From Arsenophonus sp052171895 (lineage in GTDB: Bacteria > Pseudomonadota > Gammaproteobacteria > Enterobacterales > Enterobacteriaceae), in contig JBQMRN010000004.1 in the NCBI GenBank assembly GCA_052171895.1, forward strand, positions 62,001 to 126,000: a stretch of DNA of 64,000 nucleotides, given 5' to 3'. A program made the translations under genes and the position numbers. Below are positions 30,037 through 40,339 of this stretch, piece by piece (within the stretch, counting starts at the first letter, position 1; each line of letters starts with the position of its first letter). A model generated the notes under the pieces. The model saw nothing but the letters and a program-made list of their open reading frames with translations, searched no databases and had not been told where the DNA came from.

Positions 30037-31024
30037 TGTTATTTTGTATCATGGTAATAGCTAATTTTAAGGCGGTGATAAAACTGTTAACATCTGCTTG
30101 CCCACTTCCTGCTAGCTCGATCGCTGTACCATGGTCAACTGATGTACGGATAAATGGTAAGCCTAAAGTAATGTTTACTGCGTGGCCAAAACCTTGATAT
30201 TTTAGCACAGGTAGACCTTGATCGTGATACATAGTTAAAATAACATCAGCTTGGTTCAGATATTTTGCTTGAAATAGGGTATCCGCTGGGAAAGGGCCAT
30301 AAAGTTGCAATCCTTCATGACATAATTTTTTGATAACTGGGATAATAGTATCGATTTCTTCATATCCCATATGTCCGCCTTCCCCGGCATGAGGATTTAA
30401 TCCAGAGATATAAATAGCTGGTGTTTTAATGCCAAATTTATATTTTAATTCGTTATTTAAAATATAAATAACTTCTTGTAGGCTCTGAAAAGTAATTGCA
30501 TTTGAAACAAGTTTTAGAGGTAAATGAGTTGTTGCCAGCGCAACACGCAATGTTTCTGTCGCTAACATCATGACAACTTTTTTTGTTTTACTTTTTTCAG
30601 CAAAAAATTCAGTATGCCCAGTAAAGGGAATTCCTGCATCATTGATAATGCCTTTATGGACAGGGCCGGTAACTAATGCTGAAAATTCACCCGTTATACA
30701 GCCATTACAGGCGCGGTTAAGTGTTTCTATTACATAAGTGCTATTTTGTTTATTAAGTTGGCCTGCTTTGACAGGTGCGGATAGTTTTATCGGTAACACC
30801 GTCAATGTTTTTATAGGTTGGTTGTTATTCTGCTCTTCAGGCGAATAGATACTTAATTCTAATTCTAAACCGAGTTGATCAGCTCTAGTTATCAGCAGGT
30901 TTGGATCAGCACAAACAACTAATCTAACCGGCCAATTTTCTTGAGCTAGTTGAATCAAAAGATCAGGACCTACACCAGCCGGTTCACCTGGGGTGAGAAC
31001 GATAGTATTAGTTGTTTTTACCAT
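30029..31024 (-). CDS. pdxA: 4-hydroxythreonine-4-phosphate dehydrogenase
   Basis: Oxidises 4-phosphohydroxy-threonine in the DXP-dependent pathway to pyridoxal phosphate. The 331-residue protein shows TPGEPAGVGPDLLIQLA at the N-terminus, the metal-binding histidine in FTGHTEFFAEKS, the second in LNPHAGEGGHMG and the third in MYHDQGLPVLKY, plus the substrate-binding LPFIRTSVDHGTA. It begins five bases after the surA stop codon and overlaps rsmA. Intact. The pathway also needs pdxB/serC/pdxJ, none of which are in this window, so pathway completeness cannot be judged. Confidence 0.96.
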   Translation of the reverse strand: MVKTTNTIVLTPGEPAGVGPDLLIQLAQENWPVRLVVCADPNLLITRADQLGLELELSIYSPEEQNNNQPIKTLTVLPIKLSAPVKAGQLNKQNSTYVIETLNRACNGCITGEFSALVTGPVHKGIINDAGIPFTGHTEFFAEKSKTKKVVMMLATETLRVALATTHLPLKLVSNAITFQSLQEVIYILNNELKYKFGIKTPAIYISGLNPHAGEGGHMGYEEIDTIIPVIKKLCHEGLQLYGPFPADTLFQAKYLNQADVILTMYHDQGLPVLKYQGFGHAVNITLGLPFIRTSVDHGTAIELAGSGQADVNSFITALKLAITMIQNNNE

Positions 31025-31029
31025 AAAGA

Positions 31030-32331
31030 TTACTGTGTATCACTATCATTAAGAATTTTTACATAGGCAGATGCGCGTAGTACTTGCATCCAAATTTGCG
31101 CTTCTTCGTTAAATTTACGATTGAACAATATACGATAGGCGTGATCTTTCTGTGCTATATAGGTTTTATCAACTTGGCGAGTATCTTCTAGCTGAATAAG
31201 ATGCCAGCCAATAGAGGAATGAATTGGTTGACTTATTTCACCTTTATTTAAACGCATTAGACCATCACGAAATCCTGGATCATAAACATTAGGCATATTC
31301 CAACCAAGTTCACCACCACGTAATGCAGAGCCTGGATCTTGTGAGTATTTTTTAGCTGCTTCGGCAAAGGTTATTTTTGCTGTTTTAATTTGCTGAGCAA
31401 TTTGTTGTATTTTTGCATATGCCTGTTCGTTATTCATAATAGGTGAAAGCTTCATAAGAATATGGCGAGCTTTTACTTCAGTGACTGAAATAAGCATATT
31501 ACCACTTTGTATATCATTAAGTTTTAAGATATGAAATCCAACATTAGAACGAATAGGTGCAATGATATCACCTTTTTTAGCACTCTGAATTCGTTGAGCA
31601 AAAACGGTTGGTAGTTTTTCAACTTTACTCCAGCCCATTTGCCCACCTTTTAATGCATTAGAATCGGCAGAGTAAGTAATGGCCAGCTTACCAAAATCAG
31701 CACCTTGGTTTAATTTTACCATGATTTTATTTACCGTATCCATTGCTGATTGACTTTGTTTATTAGTTGGATTTTCTGGTAGTGGGATAAAAATATGGCT
31801 TAAATCAGCCTTAGCATCCTGGTTAGCTTGTAAATTAAGTTGGGCTGCCAGTGAATCGACTTCTTGCTGCAGGATGGTGATCTGCCGACGAACCTCATTA
31901 TTACGTACTTCTGCGATCATCATTTCTCTACGAACATCGCTACGGTAATTTTGTAAATTGATGCCATCTATCAACAACCGTTGTTGTAGTTGGTCAACCG
32001 TTAATCCATTTTCTGCTGCAATATTAGCAATAGTAACATCAATTGCTTGGTCAGGGATCTGAATTTGCATTTTTTCGCCTATTTGCATAATAATTTTATC
32101 AATGATCAAGCGTTCTAATATTTTGTGACGTAATTCATTTTCATCGGGAATTTGCTGTCCTGTATTTCTGGCGTTTATTCTTACTATATCTAGCATATTA
32201 TCTACGTCACTTTGTAGCACAACACCATCATTAACGATAGCAGTCACTTTATCCAATTGTTGTGGGGCTGCTAGCGTGCTAGTAGTGAATGTGAACAACA
32301 AGCCAATAATCAGTTTTCTCCAATAATTCAT
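31030..32331 (-). CDS. surA: periplasmic peptidyl-prolyl isomerase and OMP chaperone
   Basis: Escorts unfolded outer-membrane proteins, notably LptD, across the periplasm. The 433-residue precursor starts with a signal peptide (LIIGLLFTFTTSTLAAPQQL, cleavage expected after TLA-A). The N-terminal chaperone domain (DKVTAIVNDGVVLQSDVDNM) is followed by two parvulin domains, the first at DLSHIFIPLP...GGQMGW and the second at KARHILMKLS...GGELGW, then the C-terminal helix. It sits between lptD, its main client gene, and pdxA. Intact. Confidence 0.97.
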   Translation of the reverse strand: MNYWRKLIIGLLFTFTTSTLAAPQQLDKVTAIVNDGVVLQSDVDNMLDIVRINARNTGQQIPDENELRHKILERLIIDKIIMQIGEKMQIQIPDQAIDVTIANIAAENGLTVDQLQQRLLIDGINLQNYRSDVRREMMIAEVRNNEVRRQITILQQEVDSLAAQLNLQANQDAKADLSHIFIPLPENPTNKQSQSAMDTVNKIMVKLNQGADFGKLAITYSADSNALKGGQMGWSKVEKLPTVFAQRIQSAKKGDIIAPIRSNVGFHILKLNDIQSGNMLISVTEVKARHILMKLSPIMNNEQAYAKIQQIAQQIKTAKITFAEAAKKYSQDPGSALRGGELGWNMPNVYDPGFRDGLMRLNKGEISQPIHSSIGWHLIQLEDTRQVDKTYIAQKDHAYRILFNRKFNEEAQIWMQVLRASAYVKILNDSDTQ

Positions 32332-32414
32332 AAAATTCTTATTTTGTTCGATTATATTAAGGTTTGATCCTATTTCAAGTTTCTTCTATTTGATATATGA
32401 AAATATCAATTTTA

Positions 32415-34757
32415 TTAGAAGGCTCGTTGATAAGGTAAAATACTAGTAGAAAGCATATCCTGATTTCCTAAGTTATGATTATTATTTAAGCCTCTTAGTT
32501 CTACATTAATTGACCATCGATTATCATAGTCACTAGTGAAGTTTTGTTGTTGCCAACCCATGATTTTACGCTCATAGCCTATATTAATAGACCAGCAGCA
32601 CGTACTATATTGTAAACCGATTAATCGACTGATAGCTTGATTTTCTTTTAAATCATGATAGTAAGAGCCAACAAAGCTCCAGCGATCACCTAAAGGCCAA
32701 CTCACTACTGCCCCGATTTGAGAAATTTTTTTTTGAAAGGCTAGCGCGTTCCTAATGTTTGTTTGAATATAATCGCGATCGAGAAAGCGGTAATTTAGCT
32801 GAATTAAACGATCTGAATCCAGACGATATTCTGTCACAACATTTCCAATTGTAATATCACCTAGTCGCCTATCATACTGAAGTCCACCTTGTACTCCCCA
32901 GTTATCCGTTAACCGTAAATAAGCATCACTCGCCCATAATAATGAGCCGCTATTACTTTTATTTTTAATAGATAAATCTGAATCTTCAGTTCTTGGCTGC
33001 TCAAAATAGTATATTTGTCCGATAGAAAAATTAAAACGTTCAGTCAATTCCTTATCATAAATACGCGTAGTAATACCGGTCGTCAATTGATTAGCTGAAG
33101 CAATACGATCTAATCCGCTATAGATGCGGTTACGGAATAAACCGTTATAGTCAGCCTGTAGTAAGGAGGAATCATAATTATTAATATCACTTTGGTCCCG
33201 ATAAGGCACATAAAGATATTGTACACGAGGTTCTAATGTTTGTATATAATCGCTATTTATCAGCAAGTCACGCTCGAAAACTATTTGTGCATCAGAAGTT
33301 ACTGATGGTAGAACACGAGTAACTTGTTTTTTTAGCGTGCTATCAGCGAGGTTAGCTGGGATATCCTGATCATAATAAGTTGCCATCACCCTTATAGTAT
33401 TGTTAATACTTGCCCAGTCATTTGCTAATGGCAGGTTCAGTTCTGGTTCGATATGTAATCGCGTCGCATCAGGATTATTGGCTCCAACACTGGTAATACA
33501 GGCTGCTTGGATATAAGTTTTCAGATCAAATGGACCAAGATCATATTTATAATAGTTAATGTGTAATTGCGGTTCGGTTTTGTAAGCTTTACTATTAGAT
33601 GAATCAACAAAAACCTGAAACTGTTTATGTGTTAATGTTCCATTCCAGTTAGGTTGGGCATAACCAACACTAAATTTCTGAGTAGCATAGCCGTCAGTAC
33701 TATTACCATATGTAGATGTAAAATCGGTAAAATATTTTGGATCACTCACTTTGGTATAATCAATATTAAAACGCCATACTTGATCCAGTACGCCAGAATG
33801 CCCCCAATATAAAAGCCAGCGATCATCACTATCATGAGTGGGATACTTGCCACTATTTTTATCTTTGATATAATTACGATCGTGTTTTAGCCAATCAATA
33901 GCAACAGTACCGCTGCCAGCAATACTCAGATAACGAAACTTGTTATTCAATTTTACGCCACGAAAACTTATAAATTGGGGTGTAATGGTTGCATCGTAGT
34001 TAGGCGCGATATTCCAGTAAAAGGGTAGCGCGAAGTCTAAGCCTGAGCCTTTAGAATAACTACTATTAGGTAGTAGAAAACCAGATCGACGTTTATTACC
34101 AATCGGTAATTGTAAATAAGGGCTATAAAAAACCGGCACATTAACAATGTGAAAGCGTGCATTCCATATCTCGGCAAGTTGTTCTTGGCGATCTAAAATA
34201 ACTTCAGAGCCAATAACGCTCCAGCTATCATTGCCTGGGAGGCAGGAAGTAAACATGCCTTTTTCTAAAATGATATAGCGATTTTCACCGCGCAATTTTA
34301 TTTTATTTGCATAGCCGCGACCTGGACGACCTATCATTAAATAGTCACCTTTTTCGACATCGGTATCTTTATTATTTAGATTTGACCATGCTTTTAGCCC
34401 TTTTATGATGACTTCTGGATTATCATAATATACATTTCCTGTTGCGACTACAGTACGCAATGGTTTTTGGCTGTTCATCTCAGTTTGGGTTAATCTAACT
34501 TCATTGGCGGTGAGAGTCTGGTTACCTTGTTGAATATTTACATTACCTTTATACTCGATGAAATGAGGATATTCAGCAGCTACATCTTTTGCGGTGATCT
34601 GGATGGGCAGGTCATTGAAATTAGCTTTCATGATGGGTTTAGTATATACCGGTACCCCTAGTATGCATTGTTCTGTTAGATCAGCATGGATCTGTTGGCT
34701 ATGAACAGCTATCAAAATCATGCTGGTAAATAGTGTCAGGTGAATTTTTTTCATCAT
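32415..34757 (-). CDS. lptD: LPS-assembly outer-membrane protein
   Basis: Beta-barrel partner of LptE that inserts lipopolysaccharide into the outer leaflet. The 780-residue precursor has a signal peptide (HLTLFTSMILIAVHS), the N-terminal OstA/jellyroll domain with GNVNIQQGNQTLTANEVRLT, and a C-terminal barrel ending in LPYQRAF with terminal phenylalanine. The disulphide cysteines are present: TEQCILG, FTSCLPG and the STCCWS pair. I chose the ATG at 34757 (MMKKIHLT); an open extension of 16 codons upstream lacks family similarity. Start of the operon; divergent from djlA. Intact, implying the organism still makes and exports LPS or lipid A. Confidence 0.96.
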   Translation of the reverse strand: MMKKIHLTLFTSMILIAVHSQQIHADLTEQCILGVPVYTKPIMKANFNDLPIQITAKDVAAEYPHFIEYKGNVNIQQGNQTLTANEVRLTQTEMNSQKPLRTVVATGNVYYDNPEVIIKGLKAWSNLNNKDTDVEKGDYLMIGRPGRGYANKIKLRGENRYIILEKGMFTSCLPGNDSWSVIGSEVILDRQEQLAEIWNARFHIVNVPVFYSPYLQLPIGNKRRSGFLLPNSSYSKGSGLDFALPFYWNIAPNYDATITPQFISFRGVKLNNKFRYLSIAGSGTVAIDWLKHDRNYIKDKNSGKYPTHDSDDRWLLYWGHSGVLDQVWRFNIDYTKVSDPKYFTDFTSTYGNSTDGYATQKFSVGYAQPNWNGTLTHKQFQVFVDSSNSKAYKTEPQLHINYYKYDLGPFDLKTYIQAACITSVGANNPDATRLHIEPELNLPLANDWASINNTIRVMATYYDQDIPANLADSTLKKQVTRVLPSVTSDAQIVFERDLLINSDYIQTLEPRVQYLYVPYRDQSDINNYDSSLLQADYNGLFRNRIYSGLDRIASANQLTTGITTRIYDKELTERFNFSIGQIYYFEQPRTEDSDLSIKNKSNSGSLLWASDAYLRLTDNWGVQGGLQYDRRLGDITIGNVVTEYRLDSDRLIQLNYRFLDRDYIQTNIRNALAFQKKISQIGAVVSWPLGDRWSFVGSYYHDLKENQAISRLIGLQYSTCCWSINIGYERKIMGWQQQNFTSDYDNRWSINVELRGLNNNHNLGNQDMLSTSILPYQRAF

Positions 34758-34915
34758 TCTGTATGTAGTTTCTTCATCGATATTATCGTGTAGGCAAAAG
34801 TTCAATAATTAATGTACTTAATGGCTATTGTCTGTATAAAAGCATCACTTATATATTCAGTTTATTAAGCACAGAGTAGAATGAGTAATATGATAATGCA
34901 AAATTATACTCAGGG

Positions 34916-34955
34916 AATTGAGCAATTGAGGAATTGAAGAATTGAGGAATTGAGA
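34916..34955 (+). repeat. five tandem octamers in the djlA leader
   Basis: Five consecutive eight-base units (AATTGAGC, AATTGAGG, AATTGAAG, AATTGAGG, AATTGAGA) end six bases before the djlA ATG. The GAGG/GAGA cores inside the last two units supply the only ribosome binding site-like sequence, so unit number changes would alter which core is used and its spacing. Confidence 0.85.
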
Positions 34956-34960
34956 ACTTT

Positions 34961-35779
34961 ATGCGGTATTGGGGAAAAATTATTGGTGTTATATTGGGGA
35001 TAATGTCTAGCAGTCACATTTGGGGTGTTATCATTGGTTTCATTATTGGTCATGTATATGATAAAGTATCAGAAAAGCAAAATTTAGAGAAAACAGGTGC
35101 TAAAAAGAGCCGTCAGGCACTTTTTTTTATTAGCACATTTCAGATTTTAGGGCATTTAACAAAAGCAAAAGGCCGAGTCACTGAAGTTGATATTAAACTA
35201 GCAACTGATTTGATAGACAGAATGCAGTTACATGGTGATGCTAGAATTTCAGCAAAAAATGCATTTAGAGAAGGAAAAGATCAAAATTTTCCTTTAAGGC
35301 AAACACTAAAAAAATTACGTCAAGCTTGTTTTGGTCGATTTGACCTTATTCAGATGTTTCTAGAAATTCAAATACAAGCTGCTTTTGCAGATGGTGCTTT
35401 ACATCATAATGAGCGAAAAGTGTTATTTATTATAGCAGAAGAGTTAGGCATTTCACATAATCAATTTGAACAATTCTTACATATGATGGAAGGTGGGCGA
35501 CGGTTTGAGCATAGTAGTAACTATTCTCATGGTTCTAATCGCTATCGACATACTACTCAAGGACCAACATTAGTAGATGCTTGTAAGGTTTTAGGTGTGC
35601 AACCTAGTGATGAACAAACTAAAATTAAACGTGCCTATCGTAAATTAATGGCTGAACATCATCCAGATAAATTGGTTGCTAAAGGATTACCCGCAGAAAT
35701 GATGGAAATTGCTAAACAAAAAGCACAATCAATTCAAGCAGCGTACGATTTAATCAAAAAAGAACGTCACTTTAAATAG
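34961..35779 (+). CDS. djlA: membrane-anchored DnaJ-like co-chaperone
   Basis: Type III DnaJ protein that stimulates DnaK from the inner membrane. The 272-residue product has a single N-terminal membrane segment (GKIIGVILGIMSSSHIWGVI, about residues 5-32), a central TerB-like helical domain (FQILGHLTKAKGRVTE to EELGISHNQFEQFL), and a C-terminal J domain beginning DACKVLGVQPSDE with the essential HHPDK tripeptide at about 229-233. It is divergent from lptD, as in E. coli, and its convergent neighbour rluA survives only as a fragment. Its leader carries the octamer repeats. Intact. Confidence 0.95.
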   Translation: MRYWGKIIGVILGIMSSSHIWGVIIGFIIGHVYDKVSEKQNLEKTGAKKSRQALFFISTFQILGHLTKAKGRVTEVDIKLATDLIDRMQLHGDARISAKNAFREGKDQNFPLRQTLKKLRQACFGRFDLIQMFLEIQIQAAFADGALHHNERKVLFIIAEELGISHNQFEQFLHMMEGGRRFEHSSNYSHGSNRYRHTTQGPTLVDACKVLGVQPSDEQTKIKRAYRKLMAEHHPDKLVAKGLPAEMMEIAKQKAQSIQAAYDLIKKERHFK

Positions 35780-35825
35780 TTTATAGTATTAAACATTAGT
35801 TTTAATAAGTTTTCAAGTTGCTAAA

Positions 35826-35966
35826 AATCTACTTTACAAGTGAAGTGAATAGGTAATCCAAAATTTAGGTGAGTAATAAAGCCCTTCTGCATGTAATTGT
35901 AAAAATGAAGAGAGTATTAGTGCCGCTTGATGGGCATAAATTTGATCACCAATGATAGGATGCCCT
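35826..35966 (-). pseudogene. rluA: 23S rRNA/tRNA pseudouridine synthase RluA, C-terminal fragment
   Basis: On the minus strand a frame reads GHPIIGDQIYAHQAALILSS then FLQLHAEGLYYSPKFWI, the C-terminal segment of RluA (GHPILGDRFYAHPEA...LCLHAE.L). Everything upstream, including the catalytic domain, has been replaced by an IS481 fragment. The position, convergent with djlA, is the E. coli position of rluA, which supports the identification. RluA modifies U746 of 23S rRNA and U32 of some tRNAs; this activity is lost from this locus. Confidence 0.7.
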
Positions 35967-35973
35967 ACTTGTT

Positions 35974-36565
35974 ACATCCAGGAAGATAGTATGGTTTTTT
36001 GAATAATTCAGGCTTAACTTTGAAGCAATTCTTTATAGACTGCAATTGAGTTTTACTATCTAATAGTGATAGTGGTAATTGCTGATTGTACAGCAAAACA
36101 TATCAATGCAGAGTGATCTCAAGCTATTCAGTAAAATTGAAATGATAGCTTTGCAGCCATCTTCTTATATGCTCATTAAATTTCTTGATCATATCATTTG
36201 TTTGAGTATGCCTCGGCAGGCTAAGTTTATGTTCTATACAAAGTTCTATACACAAACAACTGAATTTATATTTTCTGCTGGCTAAACGTTTTTGGAGACA
36301 AAACGACGCTCTGTAAATTCTTTGCCATTTTCTGTAAATACCTGATGGGTATGTCCATGGGACATGCTTGGTTAAGATCATGTAAGAAGCGTTGAGCATT
36401 GTCTCTTGGTCTTGTAAAGACAGATAAAAACCCATCGAGTTGCGCGATCTATGGCTACAAAAAGATAATGTCGTGAAGTTTCGTTTTGGATTTACGGAAG
36501 ATATTTCATATCTACGCGCAGATATGCAGGCTCGTAGTTTTTAAATGCTTTATGGTTCAGTGAAG
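35974..36565 (-). mobile_element. IS481-family transposase fragment, copy 2
   Basis: Homologous to 25891-26470. The minus strand shows, across frames, YLRVDMKYLP, SRHYLFVAIDRATRWVF, then MLNASYMILTKHVPWTYPSG and RKWQRIYRASF, corresponding to HIDVKYLPQM...RRYLFVAIDRATRWVF and LTDNGKEFTDR of IS481 transposases, then ELCIEHKLSLPRHTQTN. The open part at 36124-36435 (about 100 residues) is the largest. The second catalytic aspartate (TDNG) is lost (PSGIYRKWQ). Its insertion removed most of rluA, and an IS256 copy follows within ten bases. Confidence 0.7.
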
Positions 36566-36572
36566 TGACATA

Positions 36573-37970
36573 AAGTTATGCTTATTTTAGTATATAGGGT
36601 TTCGGAGATGGTGTGGTGGCATATCCTGTTAAATAATATGCAAGAAAAATTCTACCAATAGGTGCAGATATCCGCGAAACTAGATATTACATGTAATTCC
36701 TTGGATGAACTTACTTATCCGTAATAGTGCCATGCAGCTGATAAGCACAGCCCTTTAGGCTGAGCTCAAAGCCATGCTGCAATACAACATGCTGAACTCT
36801 GCTTTCTTGACGAGCGTCAAGCCCCTGTCATCCGTAAGGGTATTTGCTACAGCGAACCATACAGACGGGTATTAGCGATATTAAGATTAAAGTGCCTAAT
36901 GTCAGGAGCAGGAATCGCAGCGGCAAGGGAATATGCTTCAACAGCTGATGTTGCTATACCTCCTTATCTAAAGCCTGTAAAAAGCACCTAAGAGTTGCTA
37001 TACCATATGTTATATCTGCGAGGTGTGTCTCCTTCAATGATTTTCATGAAGCGATAGGGGTCCTTCTTAGTAAAAAGCATATGGTCTCTCTCTGCCAGTA
37101 GGTATACCATCAGCTGATTGAAACAGCAATGGCTTGAAGAGCAGAGGCAATGGCGGCTGCGTGATCTTAAGGAATAGTCGTTACATTTATTTCTTGGCCG
37201 ATATATACAGGCCTGTCAAGCAAGATGATCGCTTTTGCCTGCTGGTGTTATTATTGCGCTGAGCATGGACGTAAGTAGCTAGTTGCGGTTGAAGATGAAG
37301 ATGCTTATCGAGAGTTAGAAGCAAATTGTTGCCCGAATTTCTTAATGGCCTGCTACTGTCTGGCTTAACTGTACCTCTCAGGCTTATTAGGGGGAGACGC
37401 TGCCCTTGCTTTTTGAAATACAATGCAAAGATATTCCTGGACACAGCAGCCCCAACGCTGTTGGGCACACACAAAACAGATAATGTGCTGGGTTTACTCC
37501 CCAAAGGCATGCAATCAAAAGTTAAGGCTGAGCTGCGAGATGTCTGGGTAGCAGAGAGCCGTGATGCCGCTAATAAAGCCCTTGATATTTTGTTGACAAG
37601 GTTTCAGCGAAGTATCCTGCAGCCGATAAAGAAGCTGGAGAAAAATCGATAAGAACTGCTGGCATTCTACAACTTCCCGTCAGTATACTTGGCGTCAATA
37701 AGAATGATAAATTCAATTAAATCGGCTTTGGAAGAGTGAAGCTACGAAAGCCAAAGTCGCAAGAACTGTAGTTCGAGAAAAACAACCATTTCAATGGTAT
37801 TTAAGTTGCTTCTGTCTGCTAAGAAAAGCTAGAACCGGCGAAATGGATTTTTATCTGCTGCCTCTGGTAGTAAACAACATCTAATTTAAGGATAAGGATG
37901 GAGAACAGATTCACGAAGCGTCAGAGTGGAATGTAGCCTGAAGGGTATAGATCAGATTTACTAATAACTC
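36573..37970 (+). mobile_element. IS256-family element, degraded copy
   Basis: A 1.40-kb copy with transposase on the plus strand. Ends read AAAGTTATGCTTATTTTAG and, at the other side inward, GAGTTATTAGTAAATCTGAT. The open segment 37326-37652 (about 108 residues) contains LGTHKTDNVLGLLPKGMQSK and VKAELRDVWVAESRDAANKA, the mutator-type (Transposase_mut) signature region. N-terminal and C-terminal parts are frameshifted. It separates djlA/rluA from folA. Confidence 0.75.
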
Positions 37971-38125
37971 TATTTTGATAGTTATTTATTATTTAATAAT
38001 ATTTATATTATCTATATAATAGTAATTAATAATTCGATTATTTTATAATGATGTAGATTTTTTGAAAAGTGATTGGATTTATTAGATAGAAATTTCAATT
38101 TTCTATTATGCTAATATGGTGCCTA

Positions 38126-38614
38126 ATGAATATTAGTTTAATCGCAGCAATGGCGGCGGATCATGTGATTGGTTTAGAAAATAAGATGCCATGGTTGTTA
38201 TTTGGTGATTTAGCCTGGTTTAAGCGTAATACGTTAAATAAGCCAGTTATAATGGGACGTATAACTTATGAATCTATAGGTAAACTTTTACCTCAACGTT
38301 TGAATATTATTCTTAGTCATACTTATTCGAGTATGGATAATGGTGTTGTTTGGGTTAACTCAGTTGATGAAGCAGTAGCTGCAGCAGGGAAAGTAGAAGA
38401 AATAATGATTATAGGCGGTGGGGAAATTTATGAATTATTTTTACCTCTGGCAAATCGTCTTTATTTAACACATATAGGTGTAGAAGTGATTGGTGATACT
38501 TATTTTCCTACTTATCAACCTGATGAGTGGGATTCTATATTTACTGAATACCATGAAATAGATGAGAAAAATTCTCATAATTATTGTTTTGAGATATTAA
38601 AACGCCGCTCATAA
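38126..38614 (+). CDS. folA: dihydrofolate reductase
   Basis: Reduces dihydrofolate to tetrahydrofolate with NADPH, and so recycles the dihydrofolate made by ThyA. The 162-residue protein shows MNISLIAAMAADHVIGLENK, MPW with the substrate-site Trp23, Asp28 in FGDLAWF, NKPVIMGRITYESIGK, and the NADPH-binding IMIIGGGEIYELFLPLANRL. I chose the ATG at 38126; a frame opening six codons earlier is not supported by the family. No good Shine-Dalgarno is visible. In E. coli folA is next to apaH; here it lies ten kilobases away beyond djlA, between two IS256 copies of opposite orientation. Intact. Confidence 0.96.
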   Translation: MNISLIAAMAADHVIGLENKMPWLLFGDLAWFKRNTLNKPVIMGRITYESIGKLLPQRLNIILSHTYSSMDNGVVWVNSVDEAVAAAGKVEEIMIIGGGEIYELFLPLANRLYLTHIGVEVIGDTYFPTYQPDEWDSIFTEYHEIDEKNSHNYCFEILKRRS

Positions 38615-38648
38615 AGGTAAATTAGATAGCTGGTGGAATAAAAATCAA

Positions 38649-40052
38649 GAGTTATCAATAAGTCTGGTGTATTATCCCGCTCAGGCTACATTCTACTATG
38701 ACGCTTCGTAAATCTGTTCTCCATACTTAAATTGGATATTGTTTACCAGCAGTTAGGGTAAAAAGCAGGTCAAATCTCCTTATCTGCTTCCAGATTTTCT
38801 GAGCAAACTGAGTAGATTAATAGCATTGAAATGATTGTTTTTATCGAACTACAGTTCTTTGCGCATCGGCTTCCTTCCTAATCTTTACTGTCAAAAGATG
38901 ATTCAATCTGGATTCGTAGTTTTTATTGTAAGGTCAAGAGTGCGTTGATGGGAAGTCGTAGATTGCCAGCAGTTTTTCTTGATCTTTCTCAAGCTTCTTT
39001 ATCGGCTGGAGAGAATACTTCGATGAAATCTTGTCAACAAAATATCAAGGGCTTTATTAACGGCATCACGCCTCTCTGATAGCCATCCCTCCGCAGATCA
39101 GCCTTAACTTTCGGTTGCATGCTTTTTATAAGTGAAGCCAGCACATTATCTGTTTTGTGTACCCATCAGCCTTGGTGCTGTGTGTCCAGGAATATCTTTT
39201 CCATTGCATTCTAAAAACAAAGGGCAGCGTCTGCCCTAACAAGCTTCGGAGATACGGTTTAAGCTACGCACTATCATGGTATTGAAAAGTTTGGCTCATA
39301 ATTCGCTTTTTACTCTCGATAAGCATCTTCGAGCCCAATTACCTCCTTAGGTCCATGCTCAGTAACAGCGATAATGACCAGCAAGAAAAGGCGATCATCT
39401 TACCTGACAGCAGGACTGTATATGCTATCTGCCAAGAAATAAACGTAGCACATATCAGTTAAATCACGTAGGCAGCATTACCTGTGTTCTTCAAGCCATT
39501 GCTTTTTCAGTCTGCTGATTGTACACCTACTGCCAGAGAGAGACCATATCCTTTTCATAAAAAAGGACCTCTATGGCTTCGTGAAAATTATCGATGGATA
39601 TTTCTTGCAGGTACAACATATGCTGTACCGAAGTCTTCACTGCTTTTGCATGCTTCAGATAAGGCGGTAGCAACGAGCTGTTAAAGCATATTCCCCTTAC
39701 CGTTGCGATCCCTGATCTTAGGTACTTTAATCTTAACATCACAATACAAATCTGTATAGTTCGCTGTGCTAAATAAGCATCATGGACGATGGTATGGAAC
39801 GCCCGTCTCGAAAGGCAGCGTTTTTAGCATGTTGTAACAGTAATTGGTTCAAGCTAACCATTAAAACGGCGCTGGTGGGAGTAGTGGTCGCTATGAGCTA
39901 CTGGATATCATTACAGATGAGTTCATCTAAGGGATCATGGCTAATATATGGTTTTGCGGATATACCTGTAGGCTAGACTTTTTTCTAGCATATCATCCAA
40001 CAGGATACGACAGCATATCCAAAACTCTATACAGCAGAAATTAGCATAACTC
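38649..40052 (-). mobile_element. IS256-family element, degraded copy
   Basis: A 1.40-kb copy, transposase on the minus strand, ends GAGTTATCAATAAGTCTGGT and ATACAGCAGAAATTAGCATA. Transposase pieces can be read in fragments only. Together with 36573-37970 it brackets folA in inverted orientation. Confidence 0.7.
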
Positions 40053-40055
40053 GAT

Positions 40056-40190
40056 ACCGATGCAGGTCATTGCTAAAATCCGGTCGATACGGGTTTGCTG
40101 TATTTCGGGCTACCAAAATCAGTCTTAGATATTGCTGAATATCCTTGAGGCCACTTATACTCGTTCACTTGGCACGTGCAGCGCGTGTTA
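40056..40190 (-). pseudogene. phage baseplate protein W (gp25-like), fragment
   Basis: On the minus strand one frame reads SISGLKDIQQYLRLILVARN followed by PYRPDFSNDLHRYR, matching the GPW/gp25 baseplate family (ISGL.HI.QSI..IL.T..G..P.RPEFG.DLH.YID). The end is cut by the IS256 copy at 40052. It lies directly downstream of the baseplate V ruin, the usual order in P2-like tails. Confidence 0.5.
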
Positions 40191-40339
40191 CTCAGCACTG
40201 TTGAGATCTATCTTCATCAAATGCGTTCATCCCTCACTTATAACGGCATAACGGTATGGAAGCGCCCAGCTCCCACCTACCATCATGCCGTTTCTGTATT
40301 GCTGGTTTTGTAGTGAAATCTCATCTTTTTAGATATCAT

